Positions 43,325-52,405 are shown, counted from the first letter of the stretch. The stretch: DNA of 64,000 bases from Pelethousia sp034933245 (GCA_034933245.1 JAYFNX010000014.1:1-64000), one strand, 5' to 3'. Notes: generated by a model from the letters alone, not told the origin. Translations and numbers: made by a program.

Positions 43325-44073
43325 TAACCGAACCTCCCTGTTATATAATCTTCGGTGCGTTTATCGTGAGGCATAGAGAAAATATCATCGGTTGTACTGT
43401 ATTCTATCATGTCACCCAGCAAGAAAAATGCCGTTTTATCTGAAATACGCGCCGCCTGCTGCATGTTGTGGGTGACGATGGCTATAGTATAGTTCATTTT
43501 TAATTCCCCCACAAGATCCTCTATTTTGGATGTGGAGATTGGGTCCAGTGCGGAGGTGGGTTCGTCCATCAAAAGAACCTCCGGCTCCACCGCCAGCGCC
43601 CTGGCGATGCATAAGCGCTGCTGCTGCCCGCCGGAAAGGCTCAAGGCGCTCTTTTTCAGCCGATCCTTTGTCTCCTCCCAAATGGCCGCCGCCTTCAACG
43701 AGTTTTCCACAATCTCGTCCAGCTTGAGCTTCGCACGAATCCCATGGGTCCGCGGGCCGAAAGCTATGTTATCATAGATGCTCATGGGGAATGGATTCGG
43801 CTTTTGGAACACCATACCAACCCGTTTGCGCAGCAAATTCACATCCATGTTGCCATAAATATCTTCCCCGTCCAGGGTTATGGAACCCGTAATCCGGCAG
43901 CCCTCCACCAGATCGTTCATACGGTTGAGGCTTTTGAGCAGGGTGGACTTCCCGCAGCCCGAGGGGCCGATTAAGGCTGTTACCTCGTTTGCCTCAATTA
44001 CCATGTTGATATTTTTAAGAGCCTGAAAGTTGCCATAATATAAATCCAAGTTTTCGATTTTAATCTTATCCAT
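43324..44073 (-). CDS. pstB: Phosphate ABC transporter ATPase
   Basis: A 249-residue ATPase with Walker A GPSGCGKST, the PstB-specific LLKSLNRMNDLVEG, Q-loop VFQKPNPFPMSIYDNIA, signature LSGGQQQRLCIARAL, Walker B LLMDEPTSALDP and switch His in VTHNMQQA. Powers phosphate import through PstCA. It begins inside the end of pstA. Confidence 0.97.
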   Translation of the reverse strand: MDKIKIENLDLYYGNFQALKNINMVIEANEVTALIGPSGCGKSTLLKSLNRMNDLVEGCRITGSITLDGEDIYGNMDVNLLRKRVGMVFQKPNPFPMSIYDNIAFGPRTHGIRAKLKLDEIVENSLKAAAIWEETKDRLKKSALSLSGGQQQRLCIARALAVEPEVLLMDEPTSALDPISTSKIEDLVGELKMNYTIAIVTHNMQQAARISDKTAFFLLGDMIEYSTTDDIFSMPHDKRTEDYITGRFG

Positions 44074-44896
44074 TGCGCCCTCCTGTCATCCTTTTTGCCA
44101 GATAGCCAGAGCATGCGTTGATGAGCACCACCAGCACCAGCAGCACCACCGCCGTGGCATAGGTTTGATTAATATACAACCCTTCGCTGGCCAGGTTATA
44201 CATATGAACCGAGAGGGTGCGCGCGGAATCCATTACGCTCCCCGCCACCTCCGCCAGCGTGCCGGCCGTGAAGATCAACGCCGCCGTCTCCCCCACCACA
44301 CGGCCGATGCCCAGTATGATCCCGGCCAGGATGCCGGGAACCGCAGATGGCAGCACAATGGAAAAAACGGTGCGGAGTTTCCCTGCCCCCAGGCCAAAAC
44401 TGCCTTCCCTATAGGCATCCGGCACGGCGAGAAGGGCTTCCTCCGTGGTGCGCATAATAAGGGGCAGAATCATGATGGTCAACGTGCAGGTGCCCGCCAG
44501 CAGGGAATATCCCCATTTGAGCGCAACCACGAAGAAGATCATGCCGAAAAGGCCATATACAATGGAGGGGACGCCAGCCAAAACCTCCGCCGCCATGCGG
44601 ATTACCTTTACCAGTTCATTGCCCCGCCGAGCATATTCGCTCAGGTATACGGCCGCAAAAATACCCAGCGGCGCAGCCATAGCCAAGGAAAGCAGCGTCA
44701 TCGACAGCGTGTTGATCAAGGCCGGCATGAGGGAAACATTTTCGCTGTTGTATTTCCATGCAAACAGAGAGGGGCTCAGGTTTGGCACGCCCTTTATGAG
44801 GATATAACCCACCAAAAACAGGATAACGCAGGCGCTCAAGGTGGCGGCAAACCGCACCAAAAAATTAAGCAAAGGGGAAAGATAGTCTTTTCTCAT
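44066..44896 (-). CDS. pstA: Phosphate ABC transporter permease PstA
   Basis: A 276-residue permease with six helices and the conserved EAA-like loop (ALLAVPDAYREGSFGLGAGK), plus LPSAVPGILAGIILGIGRVVGE. Its ATG overlaps the pstC stop by four bases. Confidence 0.95.
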   Translation of the reverse strand: MRKDYLSPLLNFLVRFAATLSACVILFLVGYILIKGVPNLSPSLFAWKYNSENVSLMPALINTLSMTLLSLAMAAPLGIFAAVYLSEYARRGNELVKVIRMAAEVLAGVPSIVYGLFGMIFFVVALKWGYSLLAGTCTLTIMILPLIMRTTEEALLAVPDAYREGSFGLGAGKLRTVFSIVLPSAVPGILAGIILGIGRVVGETAALIFTAGTLAEVAGSVMDSARTLSVHMYNLASEGLYINQTYATAVVLLVLVVLINACSGYLAKRMTGGRNG

Positions 44897-45741
44897 GTGC
44901 TTTGCCTCCTCTTAAGCAGGGATAGAAGCAAATTGATGAGCAGGATAAACACAAAGAGCACCACCGCCGTGGCAATCAACGCTTCCCGGTGCAGATCCGC
45001 CGCATAGCCCATTTCCAGCACAATGTTCGCCGTCATGGTCCTAACGCCGCTGGTTATGCTTTGGGGGATCACCGCCTGGTTGCCCGCCACCATAATAACG
45101 GCCATGGTCTCGCCCACCGCCCGGCCAATCCCAAGGACGACAGCCGCCATCATGCCGGATTTTGCCGCCGGCAGCACGGCGAAAAATACGCTCCGTTCAT
45201 GGCTGGCCCCCAGGGCAAGTGCCCCTTCATAGTAGCTATCCGGCACAGCCCTGATGGCGGACTCGGAAACGTTGACGATGGTTGGCAGAATCATGATGCT
45301 CAAAAGAATCGAGGCGGTGAGCACACTCTTGCCGCCCCCAAAGAGCGTCCGCATGAGGGGCACCAGCACCACAAGGCCAAAGAAGCCATAAATGATGGAA
45401 GGAATGCCGGCCATCAGGGAAATGGCGGGGCGCAGCAATCGGTTTACCCGTTCGGAGGCAAAACGCGCCATATAAACAGCCGTCAGGATGCCCAGCGGCA
45501 CGCCCATAAGGATGGCGCCGGCCGTCACATACAGGCTCCCTACAATCATAGGTGCGATGCCGTATAGGTTGTTGCTAGGCTTCCAACGGGTCCCCAGCAA
45601 AAACTTCAAGGGACCTATCTCTCCAATAGCAGGAAGCCCATTTGCAAATAAAAACAGGCAAATGAGCAACACGCAAAGGATAGATACGCAAGCACAGAAG
45701 AGAAATATGTATTGCATACACGTTTCTTTTATACGATTCAT
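44893..45741 (-). CDS. pstC: Phosphate ABC transporter permease PstC
   Basis: A 282-residue permease with six helices. Seen: GTRWKPSNNLYGIAPMIVGS, the EAA loop AIRAVPDSYYEGALALGASH and VVLGIGRAVGETMAV. Start ATG 45741 follows AAGGAGA. It comes 57 bases after the pstS stop, with a terminator hairpin in between. Confidence 0.95.
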   Translation of the reverse strand: MNRIKETCMQYIFLFCACVSILCVLLICLFLFANGLPAIGEIGPLKFLLGTRWKPSNNLYGIAPMIVGSLYVTAGAILMGVPLGILTAVYMARFASERVNRLLRPAISLMAGIPSIIYGFFGLVVLVPLMRTLFGGGKSVLTASILLSIMILPTIVNVSESAIRAVPDSYYEGALALGASHERSVFFAVLPAAKSGMMAAVVLGIGRAVGETMAVIMVAGNQAVIPQSITSGVRTMTANIVLEMGYAADLHREALIATAVVLFVFILLINLLLSLLKRRQST

Positions 45742-45764
45742 ATAATCTCCTTCACCACGTGAAG

Positions 45765-45791
45765 AAAAGGCCGGGGCGCCCCCGGCCTTTT
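45765..45791 (-). terminator. Terminator between pstS and pstC
   Basis: AAAAGGCCGGGG (45765-45776) pairs with CCCCGGCCTTTT (45780-45791), a 12-bp stem with a three-base loop. Partial termination here would make pstS mRNA more abundant than the rest of the operon. Confidence 0.75.
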
Positions 45792-45798
45792 CTCTTTT

Positions 45799-46728
45799 TT
45801 AGCCGATTTCGGACCAATCCGTTAAGCCGCCTGTGTAAATGCTCTTCACTTGATCCTTTGTCAGGTTGGCGGTGGCGTTTTCGTTGTTTACGACCACTGC
45901 GATGCCGTCCATGGCGATGACGGTGGGCGTAAGCCCGGCCTCCAACTCGCTGTCCTTAAGCTCCCGGGAAGCCATGCCGATGTCGCAGATGCCCTCTTTG
46001 GCCGAGTTCATGCCGGTGGTGGAATCGCTCTGCTGAATTTCGACCTGCACATTGGCGTTCACAGCCTGGTAAGCTTCTTTAAGGGCTTCCATTACCGGGG
46101 TAACGGAGGAGGAACCGGCCACAACCACTTTGCCGGAAGCTTGGCTGGCGCTATAGGCACCGGTATTGTCCACAGGGATATAGCCCTTGCCTTCTACCAC
46201 AGCCTGTCCATCCGCACTCATGATGAAGCTCATGAAATCCTGTGCCGCGGCGCTAAGGCCTTCTTTGACGGCGATGTTGAAGGGGCGGGAGATGGTGTAT
46301 GTGCCGTCTTTGATGGCCGCAACGCTGGGAGCTACGCCGTCAATCTGCACGGCCTTCACGGTTTCGTTGAGGGAGCCCAGGGAAATATAGCCGATAGCGG
46401 TTTTGTCCCCTGCCACGGTGGTCATCATGACGGACGTGCTGTTGGTGATTTCCGCGGTATCCACAGTGTTGTCCACCTTTTCACCGTTCGCGTCCTTTTC
46501 CTCTACGCCAAAGAGTTCGATAAAGGCGCCGCGCGTTCCGGAACCGTCTTCCCTGGAGACCACGTTGATCTTGCCGCTCATGGCGCTTGCCGCTTCTGCC
46601 GGCGCCGCAGGGCTTTCCGTAGCATTCTCCGCAGGCGCGGTGCTCTGCTCCGTATTGGCGGAACTGCAACCGGTAACACAAGCAACCACCAAAATGGCCG
46701 CCAGCATCCAAACAAATACGTTTTTCAT
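45799..46728 (-). CDS. pstS: Phosphate-binding lipoprotein
   Basis: A 309-residue lipoprotein: lipobox VTGC (Cys21), a Thr/Ala/Glu-rich linker (~23-50) and two PstS-fold lobes with phosphate-site motifs (SREDGSGTRGAF near ~58; VAGSSSVTPVMEAL near ~205; DSTTGMNSAKEGICDIGMAS). The order of the two lobes is inverted compared with the usual PstS, in which the SSS-V-P motif comes first and the DGSGTR motif later. First gene of the pst operon. Confidence 0.9.
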   Translation of the reverse strand: MKNVFVWMLAAILVVACVTGCSSANTEQSTAPAENATESPAAPAEAASAMSGKINVVSREDGSGTRGAFIELFGVEEKDANGEKVDNTVDTAEITNSTSVMMTTVAGDKTAIGYISLGSLNETVKAVQIDGVAPSVAAIKDGTYTISRPFNIAVKEGLSAAAQDFMSFIMSADGQAVVEGKGYIPVDNTGAYSASQASGKVVVAGSSSVTPVMEALKEAYQAVNANVQVEIQQSDSTTGMNSAKEGICDIGMASRELKDSELEAGLTPTVIAMDGIAVVVNNENATANLTKDQVKSIYTGGLTDWSEIG

Positions 46729-46795
46729 TCTTCTTTTCCTCCATACCTTTCACTTATCATGTATTCTTTGTTATGCTATTAATTTAATTCCTCCA

Positions 46796-46835
46796 GGTTA
46801 AATTTAAAATCCCCGAAATGTTAAATCCAGGTTAA
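46796..46835 (-). promoter_or_regulatory. Pho box candidate upstream of pstS
   Basis: Minus strand: TTAACC (46835-46830), five bases, TTAACA (46824-46819), seventeen bases, TTAACC (46801-46796). The 11-bp periodic TT(A)AC(A/C) repeats match the Firmicutes PhoB/PhoP binding site. It ends 68 bases before the pstS ATG. Confidence 0.7.
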
Positions 46836-46997
46836 GCGACGGACATGCCAAAGGTGGAGGATGCGCTTCAAATGTAAAATCACATGGATTTGTTTCTTTT
46901 TTTCCTAAACCAAGGGACGAAAACCTTATCCTTTTGTTTCCCTGCCCGCATGGATTTTTATAGGCAGCGAGCTTCCTTGCCCCGTTTTACTGCTCCT

Positions 46998-47354
46998 TCA
47001 AGCCGTTTCATCCGGCTCACGATAAACCAAGCTTAGCCTGCGGGACGCCGCACCGATAAATTTGGAATTTCCGGGTGGCCGCTCATAATCCCTGCCCAGT
47101 AAAAGGACCAGCGCCCGCCTGTCACAGTTTTGCCATACGGCCGCAATTAGGGTGCGGATGCTACGCTCTACGCTGGCAGGACTTACGCCCCACTTTTTTG
47201 CTATCAACGGATATACCTGCGTGGTTATATTTCTGCCCGCTTCGGGCTTCTCCCAGACGATTAGAATGCTATCTACTAAATAAGGGTAACCTACATATTC
47301 CGGCGTTGCCCCAACCCGGAGCAGCCGGGTTTCCACATAATCGGATCTTCCCAT
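46998..47354 (-). CDS. Stand-alone Spo0A-C-like DNA-binding protein
   Basis: A 118-residue protein resembling only the C-terminal DNA-binding domain of Spo0A: LLRVGATPEYVGYPYLVDSI, YPLIAKKWGVSPASVERSIR, and the following LIAAVWQN match the consensus GYxYLxxAI, YPxIAKK and VERAIRxxIxxxW. No receiver domain is present, so it is not controlled by phosphorylation. ATG 47354 follows AAGGAGAA. Its role (sporulation or otherwise) is unknown. Confidence 0.75.
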   Translation of the reverse strand: MGRSDYVETRLLRVGATPEYVGYPYLVDSILIVWEKPEAGRNITTQVYPLIAKKWGVSPASVERSIRTLIAAVWQNCDRRALVLLLGRDYERPPGNSKFIGAASRRLSLVYREPDETA

Positions 47355-47492
47355 ATTTCTCCTTCTCTTTTCCTTCATTTTTCGTCCTTTTCTCTATGTG
47401 CTATTTTGCCATATTTGGCAACGTATGCAAGCAATGTCGCAAAACCAAACGAACTATTCCATTATTCTCATTTTTTCGACAATTTATTGAAT

Positions 47493-47517
47493 AAAAAAAG
47501 CGCCTCTTGCAAGGCGC
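47493..47517 (-). terminator. Terminator after prs
   Basis: GCGCCT (47500-47505) pairs with AGGCGC (47512-47517); the minus strand continues into a run of seven T (47499-47493). Confidence 0.8.
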
Positions 47518-47532
47518 ACAAAAAAGCGGCAT

Positions 47533-48570
47533 TTAATCCAACATAGGTTTGTTTTTTATATCGTCCAAGCTGAGCTGGCGCTCAAAGCTCATGGCCAGCA
47601 TGCGGCGGCTGGGCTTCTCAAACAGGTTGCTCATAGGAATGCGGTCATGCACGTGGCGAACCGCTTCGGCAAACATGGGCGCGGCGGAAAGAATCTTGAT
47701 CTTCTCGCTTTCCCGTGCGGCAGGGCAGTCCACCGTATCCGTGGAAACCAAGAGCTTAATGGGGCTGTCCTCTATTTTCTTTACGCCCTTCTCCTGCAAA
47801 ACCACATGGGAAAGGAATGCATATACATCTTTTGCTCCCTTATCCTTAAGCCCATGGGCAACATCCACAAGGGTCCCGCCGGAAATGGTAAAGTCATCCA
47901 CCACAATGCAGTTTTTGCCTTTTACGTCCCCGATAATTTCCAGCACTTTGGCGTTTTCGTCGTGCCCGGCCCGCATCTTATCGCCGATTGCCACGGCGCA
48001 GCCCAGTTCGTTTGCCATACCCCTGGCTCTTTTTGCGCTGCCCGCATCCGGAGATACCACCACCAAGTCATCATCCGCAATGCCGATGCGCCGCGCATAG
48101 GCGCAGAGCAGAGGCTGGGCATAAAGATGATCCACCGGCTTTTTAAAGAAGCCCTGTACCTGGGCGGCATGCAGATCCATCGTAATAACCCTGTCCGCAC
48201 CGGCGAGTTCTATGCACTCCGCGCATACCCGCGCACGAATGGATACTCTGGGCTCGTCCTTCTTATCGCCCTTCGCATAGCTAAAATACGGGATGATGGC
48301 CGTAACGGAGTTGGCGCTGGCCCGCTTGAAAGCATCCAGGAAAAACAGCAGTTCAGCAAATTCATTGTTGGGATCCAACCCCAGCGTCTGCACAAAGAAC
48401 ACGTCCTTGTCGCGGATGCTCTCGTTAATGCGAACGAAGGTATTCCCCTCTGAAAATACAATCGTGCTGCAGTCGCCCATTTGCGTACCCAGATAATCGC
48501 ACATCTGCCGCGCAAAATACTTGCTGGCGGTGCCTGCGAAGATGCGGATTATTCCGTCTGTGCCGGACAT
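47533..48570 (-). CDS. prs: Ribose-phosphate pyrophosphokinase
   Basis: A 345-residue PRPP synthase, making PRPP from ribose 5-phosphate and ATP, the substrate of the purine operon. Seen: DKDVFFVQTLGLDPNNEFAE, the ATP/flexible region PYFSYAKGDKKDEPRVSIRA, MDLHAAQVQGFF, SPDAGSAKRARGMA and the PRPP loop VVDDFTISGGT. A C-terminal extension of ~25 residues exceeds the usual length, and several motifs differ from the classical class I enzyme (KDEPR rather than RQDRK; DDFTISGGT rather than DDxxDTGGT), so it belongs to a divergent clostridial group. Confidence 0.88.
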   Translation of the reverse strand: MSGTDGIIRIFAGTASKYFARQMCDYLGTQMGDCSTIVFSEGNTFVRINESIRDKDVFFVQTLGLDPNNEFAELLFFLDAFKRASANSVTAIIPYFSYAKGDKKDEPRVSIRARVCAECIELAGADRVITMDLHAAQVQGFFKKPVDHLYAQPLLCAYARRIGIADDDLVVVSPDAGSAKRARGMANELGCAVAIGDKMRAGHDENAKVLEIIGDVKGKNCIVVDDFTISGGTLVDVAHGLKDKGAKDVYAFLSHVVLQEKGVKKIEDSPIKLLVSTDTVDCPAARESEKIKILSAAPMFAEAVRHVHDRIPMSNLFEKPSRRMLAMSFERQLSLDDIKNKPMLD

Positions 48571-48633
48571 GTTCAGTCATCCCCCTATTGTTTCTATATT
48601 ATATTTGCTTTGTGTCCCTTTCGGTCCGCTTTG

Positions 48634-48662
48634 AGTATACCAGACTCTTCTGCATGTAGCAA
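48634..48662 (-). promoter_or_regulatory. Promoter of prs
   Basis: Minus strand: -35 TTGCTA (48662-48657), 17-bp spacer ending in TGG (extended -10), -10 TATACT (48639-48634). Confidence 0.75.
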
Positions 48663-48680
48663 TGCGCATCCTGCCGGAAT

Positions 48681-48872
48681 TTGCAGGAAAAACTGCAGAT
48701 TCTATAAGTTTTTCTTATGCTTAGGGGCTGTTATATTAATCACACACCTAGTCACCCAGGCTTTTTCTGCGAACTTTTCGCCTTAGTATTACGCAGAAGA
48801 AACCATGATCTACAAAACTCTTATGGCAAGGCCCCTGAAAAGCAAGGGGTTGAAACGCAAAAAAGCGTTTTG
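48681..48872 (+). other. Possible structured RNA with its own promoter
   Basis: -35 TTGCAG (48681-48686), 16-bp spacer, -10 TATAAG (48703-48708). The predicted transcript can pair AGGGGC (48723-48728) with GCCCCT (48831-48836), encloses TTCTGCG (48765-48771) with CGCAGAA (48792-48798), and offers a competing CCCCT/AGGGG pair (48832-48836 with 48845-48849). It ends in AAACGC...GCGTTT and four T (48853-48871). No protein is encoded. It matches no RNA class I recognise. Confidence 0.3.
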
Positions 48873-48974
48873 GCAGGCGATGCGCGAAATTTATCATGCC
48901 TTCCTGCCGGCTGTGCGCATGCATGGAAATTATGTTATAATGATACAAATCGTTTGCGCGGAGGGATACAAGTT

Positions 48975-49334
48975 ATGCGTACGGTCGGCAATCTTTTGTG
49001 GTTTCTGTTCGGCGGCTTCCTGCTAGGCCTGAGTTGGTGGCTGGCAGGGCTTCTGTGGTGCATCACCATCGTAGGAATTCCCTGGGGCCGCCAGTGCTTT
49101 AAATTTGCCAAGCTGATCTTCTGGCCTTTTGGCAAGGAGGTGGATTACGGCGGCGGTGTTTTTTCGCTGCTGGCCAATATCATCTGGCTTGTTGTCAGCG
49201 GTTTGTTTCTTGCCATCGAGTCTTTTCTTTTCGGCGTGCTTTGGTGCGCCACCATCGTGGGGATCCCATGGGGCCTGCAGTTCTTTAAGTATGCCAAGCT
49301 CGCGCTTTTCCCCTTTGGGGCTACCGTACGATAA
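48975..49334 (+). CDS. YccF-domain membrane protein
   Basis: A 119-residue inner-membrane protein made of two similar halves, each with a hydrophobic helix followed by the YccF signature (LLWCITIVGIPWGRQCFKFA and VLWCATIVGIPWGLQFFKYA). The function of this family is unknown. ATG 48975 has GCGGAGGG upstream. TATAAT at 48937-48942 is a plausible -10. Confidence 0.92.
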   Translation: MRTVGNLLWFLFGGFLLGLSWWLAGLLWCITIVGIPWGRQCFKFAKLIFWPFGKEVDYGGGVFSLLANIIWLVVSGLFLAIESFLFGVLWCATIVGIPWGLQFFKYAKLALFPFGATVR

Positions 49335-49353
49335 AAGCCGGGATCTTAAAGGC

Positions 49354-49382
49354 CGGCGCGTGCAGCACGCGCCGTTTTTTTT
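49354..49382 (+). terminator. Terminator after yccF gene
   Basis: CGGCGCGTG (49354-49362) pairs with CACGCGCCG (49366-49374), followed by eight T. Confidence 0.9.
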
Positions 49383-50193
49383 ATAGGCTGTTCAGCCGAT
49401 CGTAGATCGGCGCAAGGGCCGGATGGTTCTCCCATGCGGATCCCGGAACCACCGGCCGGTTTGCGCCGTGAAAATCGCTGCCGCAGGATACCAGAAGGCC
49501 GTACTGCTCGGCCAAGGAAAGATCCCTGGCCCGTTGGCCCGGGGTAGCCACCGGGTAAAATGCCTCTATGCCATCCAGACCGGCCACGGCCAGGCGGTAT
49601 ACCAAGGCATGAACATCGCAAGCCAGTTTGCAAGGATGGGCCAGCACCGCGATGCCCCCCGCCTCATGGATGAGGGAGATGGCCGCTTCAGGCTCGATAC
49701 GGTTGCTATGCACATAGCCTGCTTTCCCTGCCCGCAAGTATGTTTCAAACGCCCCGGCCACACTTTGCGCATAACCGCCCGCAACCAAGGCCAACGCCAC
49801 ATGGAGCCGGGTCACCGTTCCGCGGCTTTTCACCGAGCTTGTGGGAAGGTGGATGCCCGTCTTTTCCAATTGGGCTAGGATCGCCTGGTTTCTAGCCTGG
49901 CGGCGCAGGGCATTTTGCTCCATAAAGGCAAGAAGGGCCGCGTTCCCAGGATCTATCCCCAAGCCCAGCATATGCAGTTCAATCGGAAATTCCGTATCCA
50001 TTTCCAGGCCGGGAACCACCCGCACACCCAGCTTTCCCCCGGCTTTTACGGCCACAGCCACCCCTTGTATGCTATCGTGGTCCGTCAAGGCCATAAGGCT
50101 TACACCCGCCTTTTTAGCCACGGCCACAACTTCCCCGGGGGGAAGGGTGCCGTCGGATTGATTGGAATGCGTGTGCAGGTCAAATTTCTCCAT
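49381..50193 (-). CDS. PHP-domain phosphoesterase (YciV/RNase AM-like)
   Basis: A 270-residue PHP protein with the metal-site motifs FDLHTHSNQSDG, ALTDHDS, VVPGLEMDTEF, VLAHPCK and SCGSDFHG. The group includes 3',5'-nucleotide bisphosphate phosphatase/RNase AM of E. coli. ATG 50193 follows GGAGA; ATG 50205 four codons up is possible. It follows the ftsH terminator and may be read alone. Confidence 0.88.
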   Translation of the reverse strand: MEKFDLHTHSNQSDGTLPPGEVVAVAKKAGVSLMALTDHDSIQGVAVAVKAGGKLGVRVVPGLEMDTEFPIELHMLGLGIDPGNAALLAFMEQNALRRQARNQAILAQLEKTGIHLPTSSVKSRGTVTRLHVALALVAGGYAQSVAGAFETYLRAGKAGYVHSNRIEPEAAISLIHEAGGIAVLAHPCKLACDVHALVYRLAVAGLDGIEAFYPVATPGQRARDLSLAEQYGLLVSCGSDFHGANRPVVPGSAWENHPALAPIYDRLNSL

Positions 50194-50204
50194 TTTGTCT
50201 CCCA

Positions 50205-50235
50205 TAAAAAACGGGGCGGCCTAGCCGCCCCCGTT
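50205..50235 (-). terminator. Terminator after ftsH
   Basis: AACGGGGCGGC (50210-50220) pairs with GCCGCCCCCGTT (50224-50235) with one bulged C; T-run on the minus strand at 50210-50205. Confidence 0.8.
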
Positions 50236-50244
50236 CCTTTTTTG

Positions 50245-52257
50245 CTATTCGTTAGGATTCGCGTCAGAATTCGCGTCGTCCTCGGACATCTGCTGTTCCG
50301 GCGCTTGCACCGCTTCCGCTTCCTCCTCCGCCAGAACTTCCGCATCGGGCTTCTCTAGGGCCTCCTGGCGTTCCTTGTGGCTGCGCACATCGATGCTTTC
50401 GCCGTTAAAGATCTTTTCAAACTGTTCTCCATCCATGCGCTCATATTCCAACAGGGCCTTCACCACCCGGTCCAAGCCCTCCCGGTTTTCGCTCAGGACG
50501 ACTTTGGCCCGCTCAAACTGCTCTTCTAAAATGCGGCGGATCTCGGTATCCACCTTGGCGGCCACTTCCTCGGAATAGTTGCGCTGATGGCCCCAATCCT
50601 TGGCGATGAACACCTCCGTATCCCCGCCCAGGAAGACAGGGCCTATGGCCTCGCTCATGCCAAATTCGATAACCATCCGGCGAGCCAGTTCGCTGGCGCG
50701 CTTCAGGTCGCCGATGGCGCCTGTGCAAATATCGTCCAGCGCAAGGCTTTCGGCCACACGGCCGCCCAGACTCATGCAAATTTCATCCAAAATTTTGCTG
50801 CGGGCCACGTGGTTATCATCCTTGTCGGGCATGGTCATGGTATAGCCTGCCGCCGCGCCCCGGGGAATAATGGATACCTCATGCACCGGATCGCAATGGG
50901 GCATTTTTAGCGCCACAATGGCATGGCCGGCCTCATGGTAAGCGGTAATCTTTTTATCTTCTTCGGTCACCACCCGGCTCTTCTTTTCCGGGCCCACCAC
51001 CGTGCGGGTAATGGCTTCTTCCAACTCCAGCATGGTGATCTTCTTTTTCTTATATCGAGCCGCCAAAATGGCCGCCTCGTTGAGCACGTTTTCCAGATCC
51101 GCGCCTGTAAACCCGCTGGTGCGCTTAGCCAGCACCGCCAGGGACACATCTTCGGCCAGGGGCTTGCCCTTGGCATGCACTTTCAGGATTTCTTCCCGGC
51201 CCTTGACATCCGGGTAGTTAACGGTAATCTGCCTGTCAAACCGACCGGGCCGCAACAGGGCCGGGTCCAGGATGTCCGGGCGGTTGGTAGCCGCCAGGAC
51301 AATGATGCCCTCGTTTACGGCGAAGCCGTCCATTTCAACCAGAAGTTGGTTTAGGGTTTGCTCCCGCTCATCATGGCCGCCGCCCAATCCAGCGCCGCGC
51401 TGGCGGCCCACAGCATCGATCTCATCAATAAACACCACGGCAGGCGCGGACTTTTTGGCCGTGCTCAACAAATCGCGCACGCGGCTGGCGCCCACGCCCA
51501 CAAACATCTCTACAAAATCCGAACCCGAAATGGAGAAGAAGGATACGCCCGCTTCGCCGGCCACGGCCTTGGCCAAAAGGGTTTTGCCCGTGCCGGGAGG
51601 GCCCACCAGCAGAACGCCCTTGGGAATCCGTGCGCCCATTTCCGTGAAGCGTTTGGGTGCGCGCATAAATTCCACGACTTCCCGCAGCTCTTCCTTTTCC
51701 TCATCGGCGCCGGCCACATCTTCAAAGGTGACTTTCTGGCCGGGGTCCACCTGGGTACGGGCCCGGCTCTTGCCGAAGTTCATCACATTGCTGCCGCCGC
51801 CCTGGGAGCGGAACATAAAATAATACAGCAACGCAAACGCGCCTATCATGAGCACATAAGGCAGGATGGACTCCCAAACAGAGGGCGGAGGCGTGGGGTT
51901 GACCTGGGAATCGAAGGGATAATCCGCATTGGTCACCTTTTCCGCCGGAATTTCCTTGAGTTCCTCGGTGAGGATGGCCATATCTGTTTCATAGGATTCA
52001 AGGGAAGGAATATACGTATAGAAATCGGCCTTTGCGGGGAAAGTCTCCTCGCTCAATTTGCTATCCTTATATAGGCCAAGAAGCTTGAGGTCGGTAATAT
52101 CCGCCTTTGCCACCTTACCATCTCGAACCAAATTGATGAACTCGTTGTAGCTCACCGATTCGGTCGTGCTGCCCAAGGGGTCAAATCCAGACACCAAGGC
52201 TATAATAACCACCAATAGGGCAAGGTATATCAGCGGCGTAGATAGGTTTCTCTTCAA
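50245..52257 (-). CDS. ftsH: ATP-dependent zinc metalloprotease FtsH
   Basis: A 670-residue membrane AAA+ protease: helix ~8-26, an extracytoplasmic domain to ~125, helix ~130-150, AAA domain (Walker A GPPGTGKTLLA, Walker B VFIDEIDAVGRQRG, SRH AATNRPDILDPALLRPGRFD) and the peptidase with zinc motif HEAGH and a later Asp. The acidic C-terminal tail is EEEAEAVQ-rich. There is no suitable ATG; TTG 52257 (MKRNLSTPLIYLA) follows GGAGG at six bases and is taken as start. Confidence 0.95.
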   Translation of the reverse strand: MKRNLSTPLIYLALLVVIIALVSGFDPLGSTTESVSYNEFINLVRDGKVAKADITDLKLLGLYKDSKLSEETFPAKADFYTYIPSLESYETDMAILTEELKEIPAEKVTNADYPFDSQVNPTPPPSVWESILPYVLMIGAFALLYYFMFRSQGGGSNVMNFGKSRARTQVDPGQKVTFEDVAGADEEKEELREVVEFMRAPKRFTEMGARIPKGVLLVGPPGTGKTLLAKAVAGEAGVSFFSISGSDFVEMFVGVGASRVRDLLSTAKKSAPAVVFIDEIDAVGRQRGAGLGGGHDEREQTLNQLLVEMDGFAVNEGIIVLAATNRPDILDPALLRPGRFDRQITVNYPDVKGREEILKVHAKGKPLAEDVSLAVLAKRTSGFTGADLENVLNEAAILAARYKKKKITMLELEEAITRTVVGPEKKSRVVTEEDKKITAYHEAGHAIVALKMPHCDPVHEVSIIPRGAAAGYTMTMPDKDDNHVARSKILDEICMSLGGRVAESLALDDICTGAIGDLKRASELARRMVIEFGMSEAIGPVFLGGDTEVFIAKDWGHQRNYSEEVAAKVDTEIRRILEEQFERAKVVLSENREGLDRVVKALLEYERMDGEQFEKIFNGESIDVRSHKERQEALEKPDAEVLAEEEAEAVQAPEQQMSEDDANSDANPNE

Positions 52258-52333
52258 AATCGTACCTCCATGGGTATGCTGGCGGGCAACCTCAAAAAAA
52301 GCATGCCACGCTTGCGCATATCGTATCCCTATA

Positions 52334-52362
52334 ATAGTAGCACAAAATATTTTCCACTTCAA
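52334..52362 (-). promoter_or_regulatory. Promoter of ftsH
   Basis: Minus strand: -35 TTGAAG (52362-52357), 17-bp spacer, -10 TACTAT (52339-52334). Confidence 0.6.
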
Positions 52363-52405
52363 ACCCAAAAGCGTTGAAAAAGGTGAAAAAACCGTGAAGC
52401 GACGC

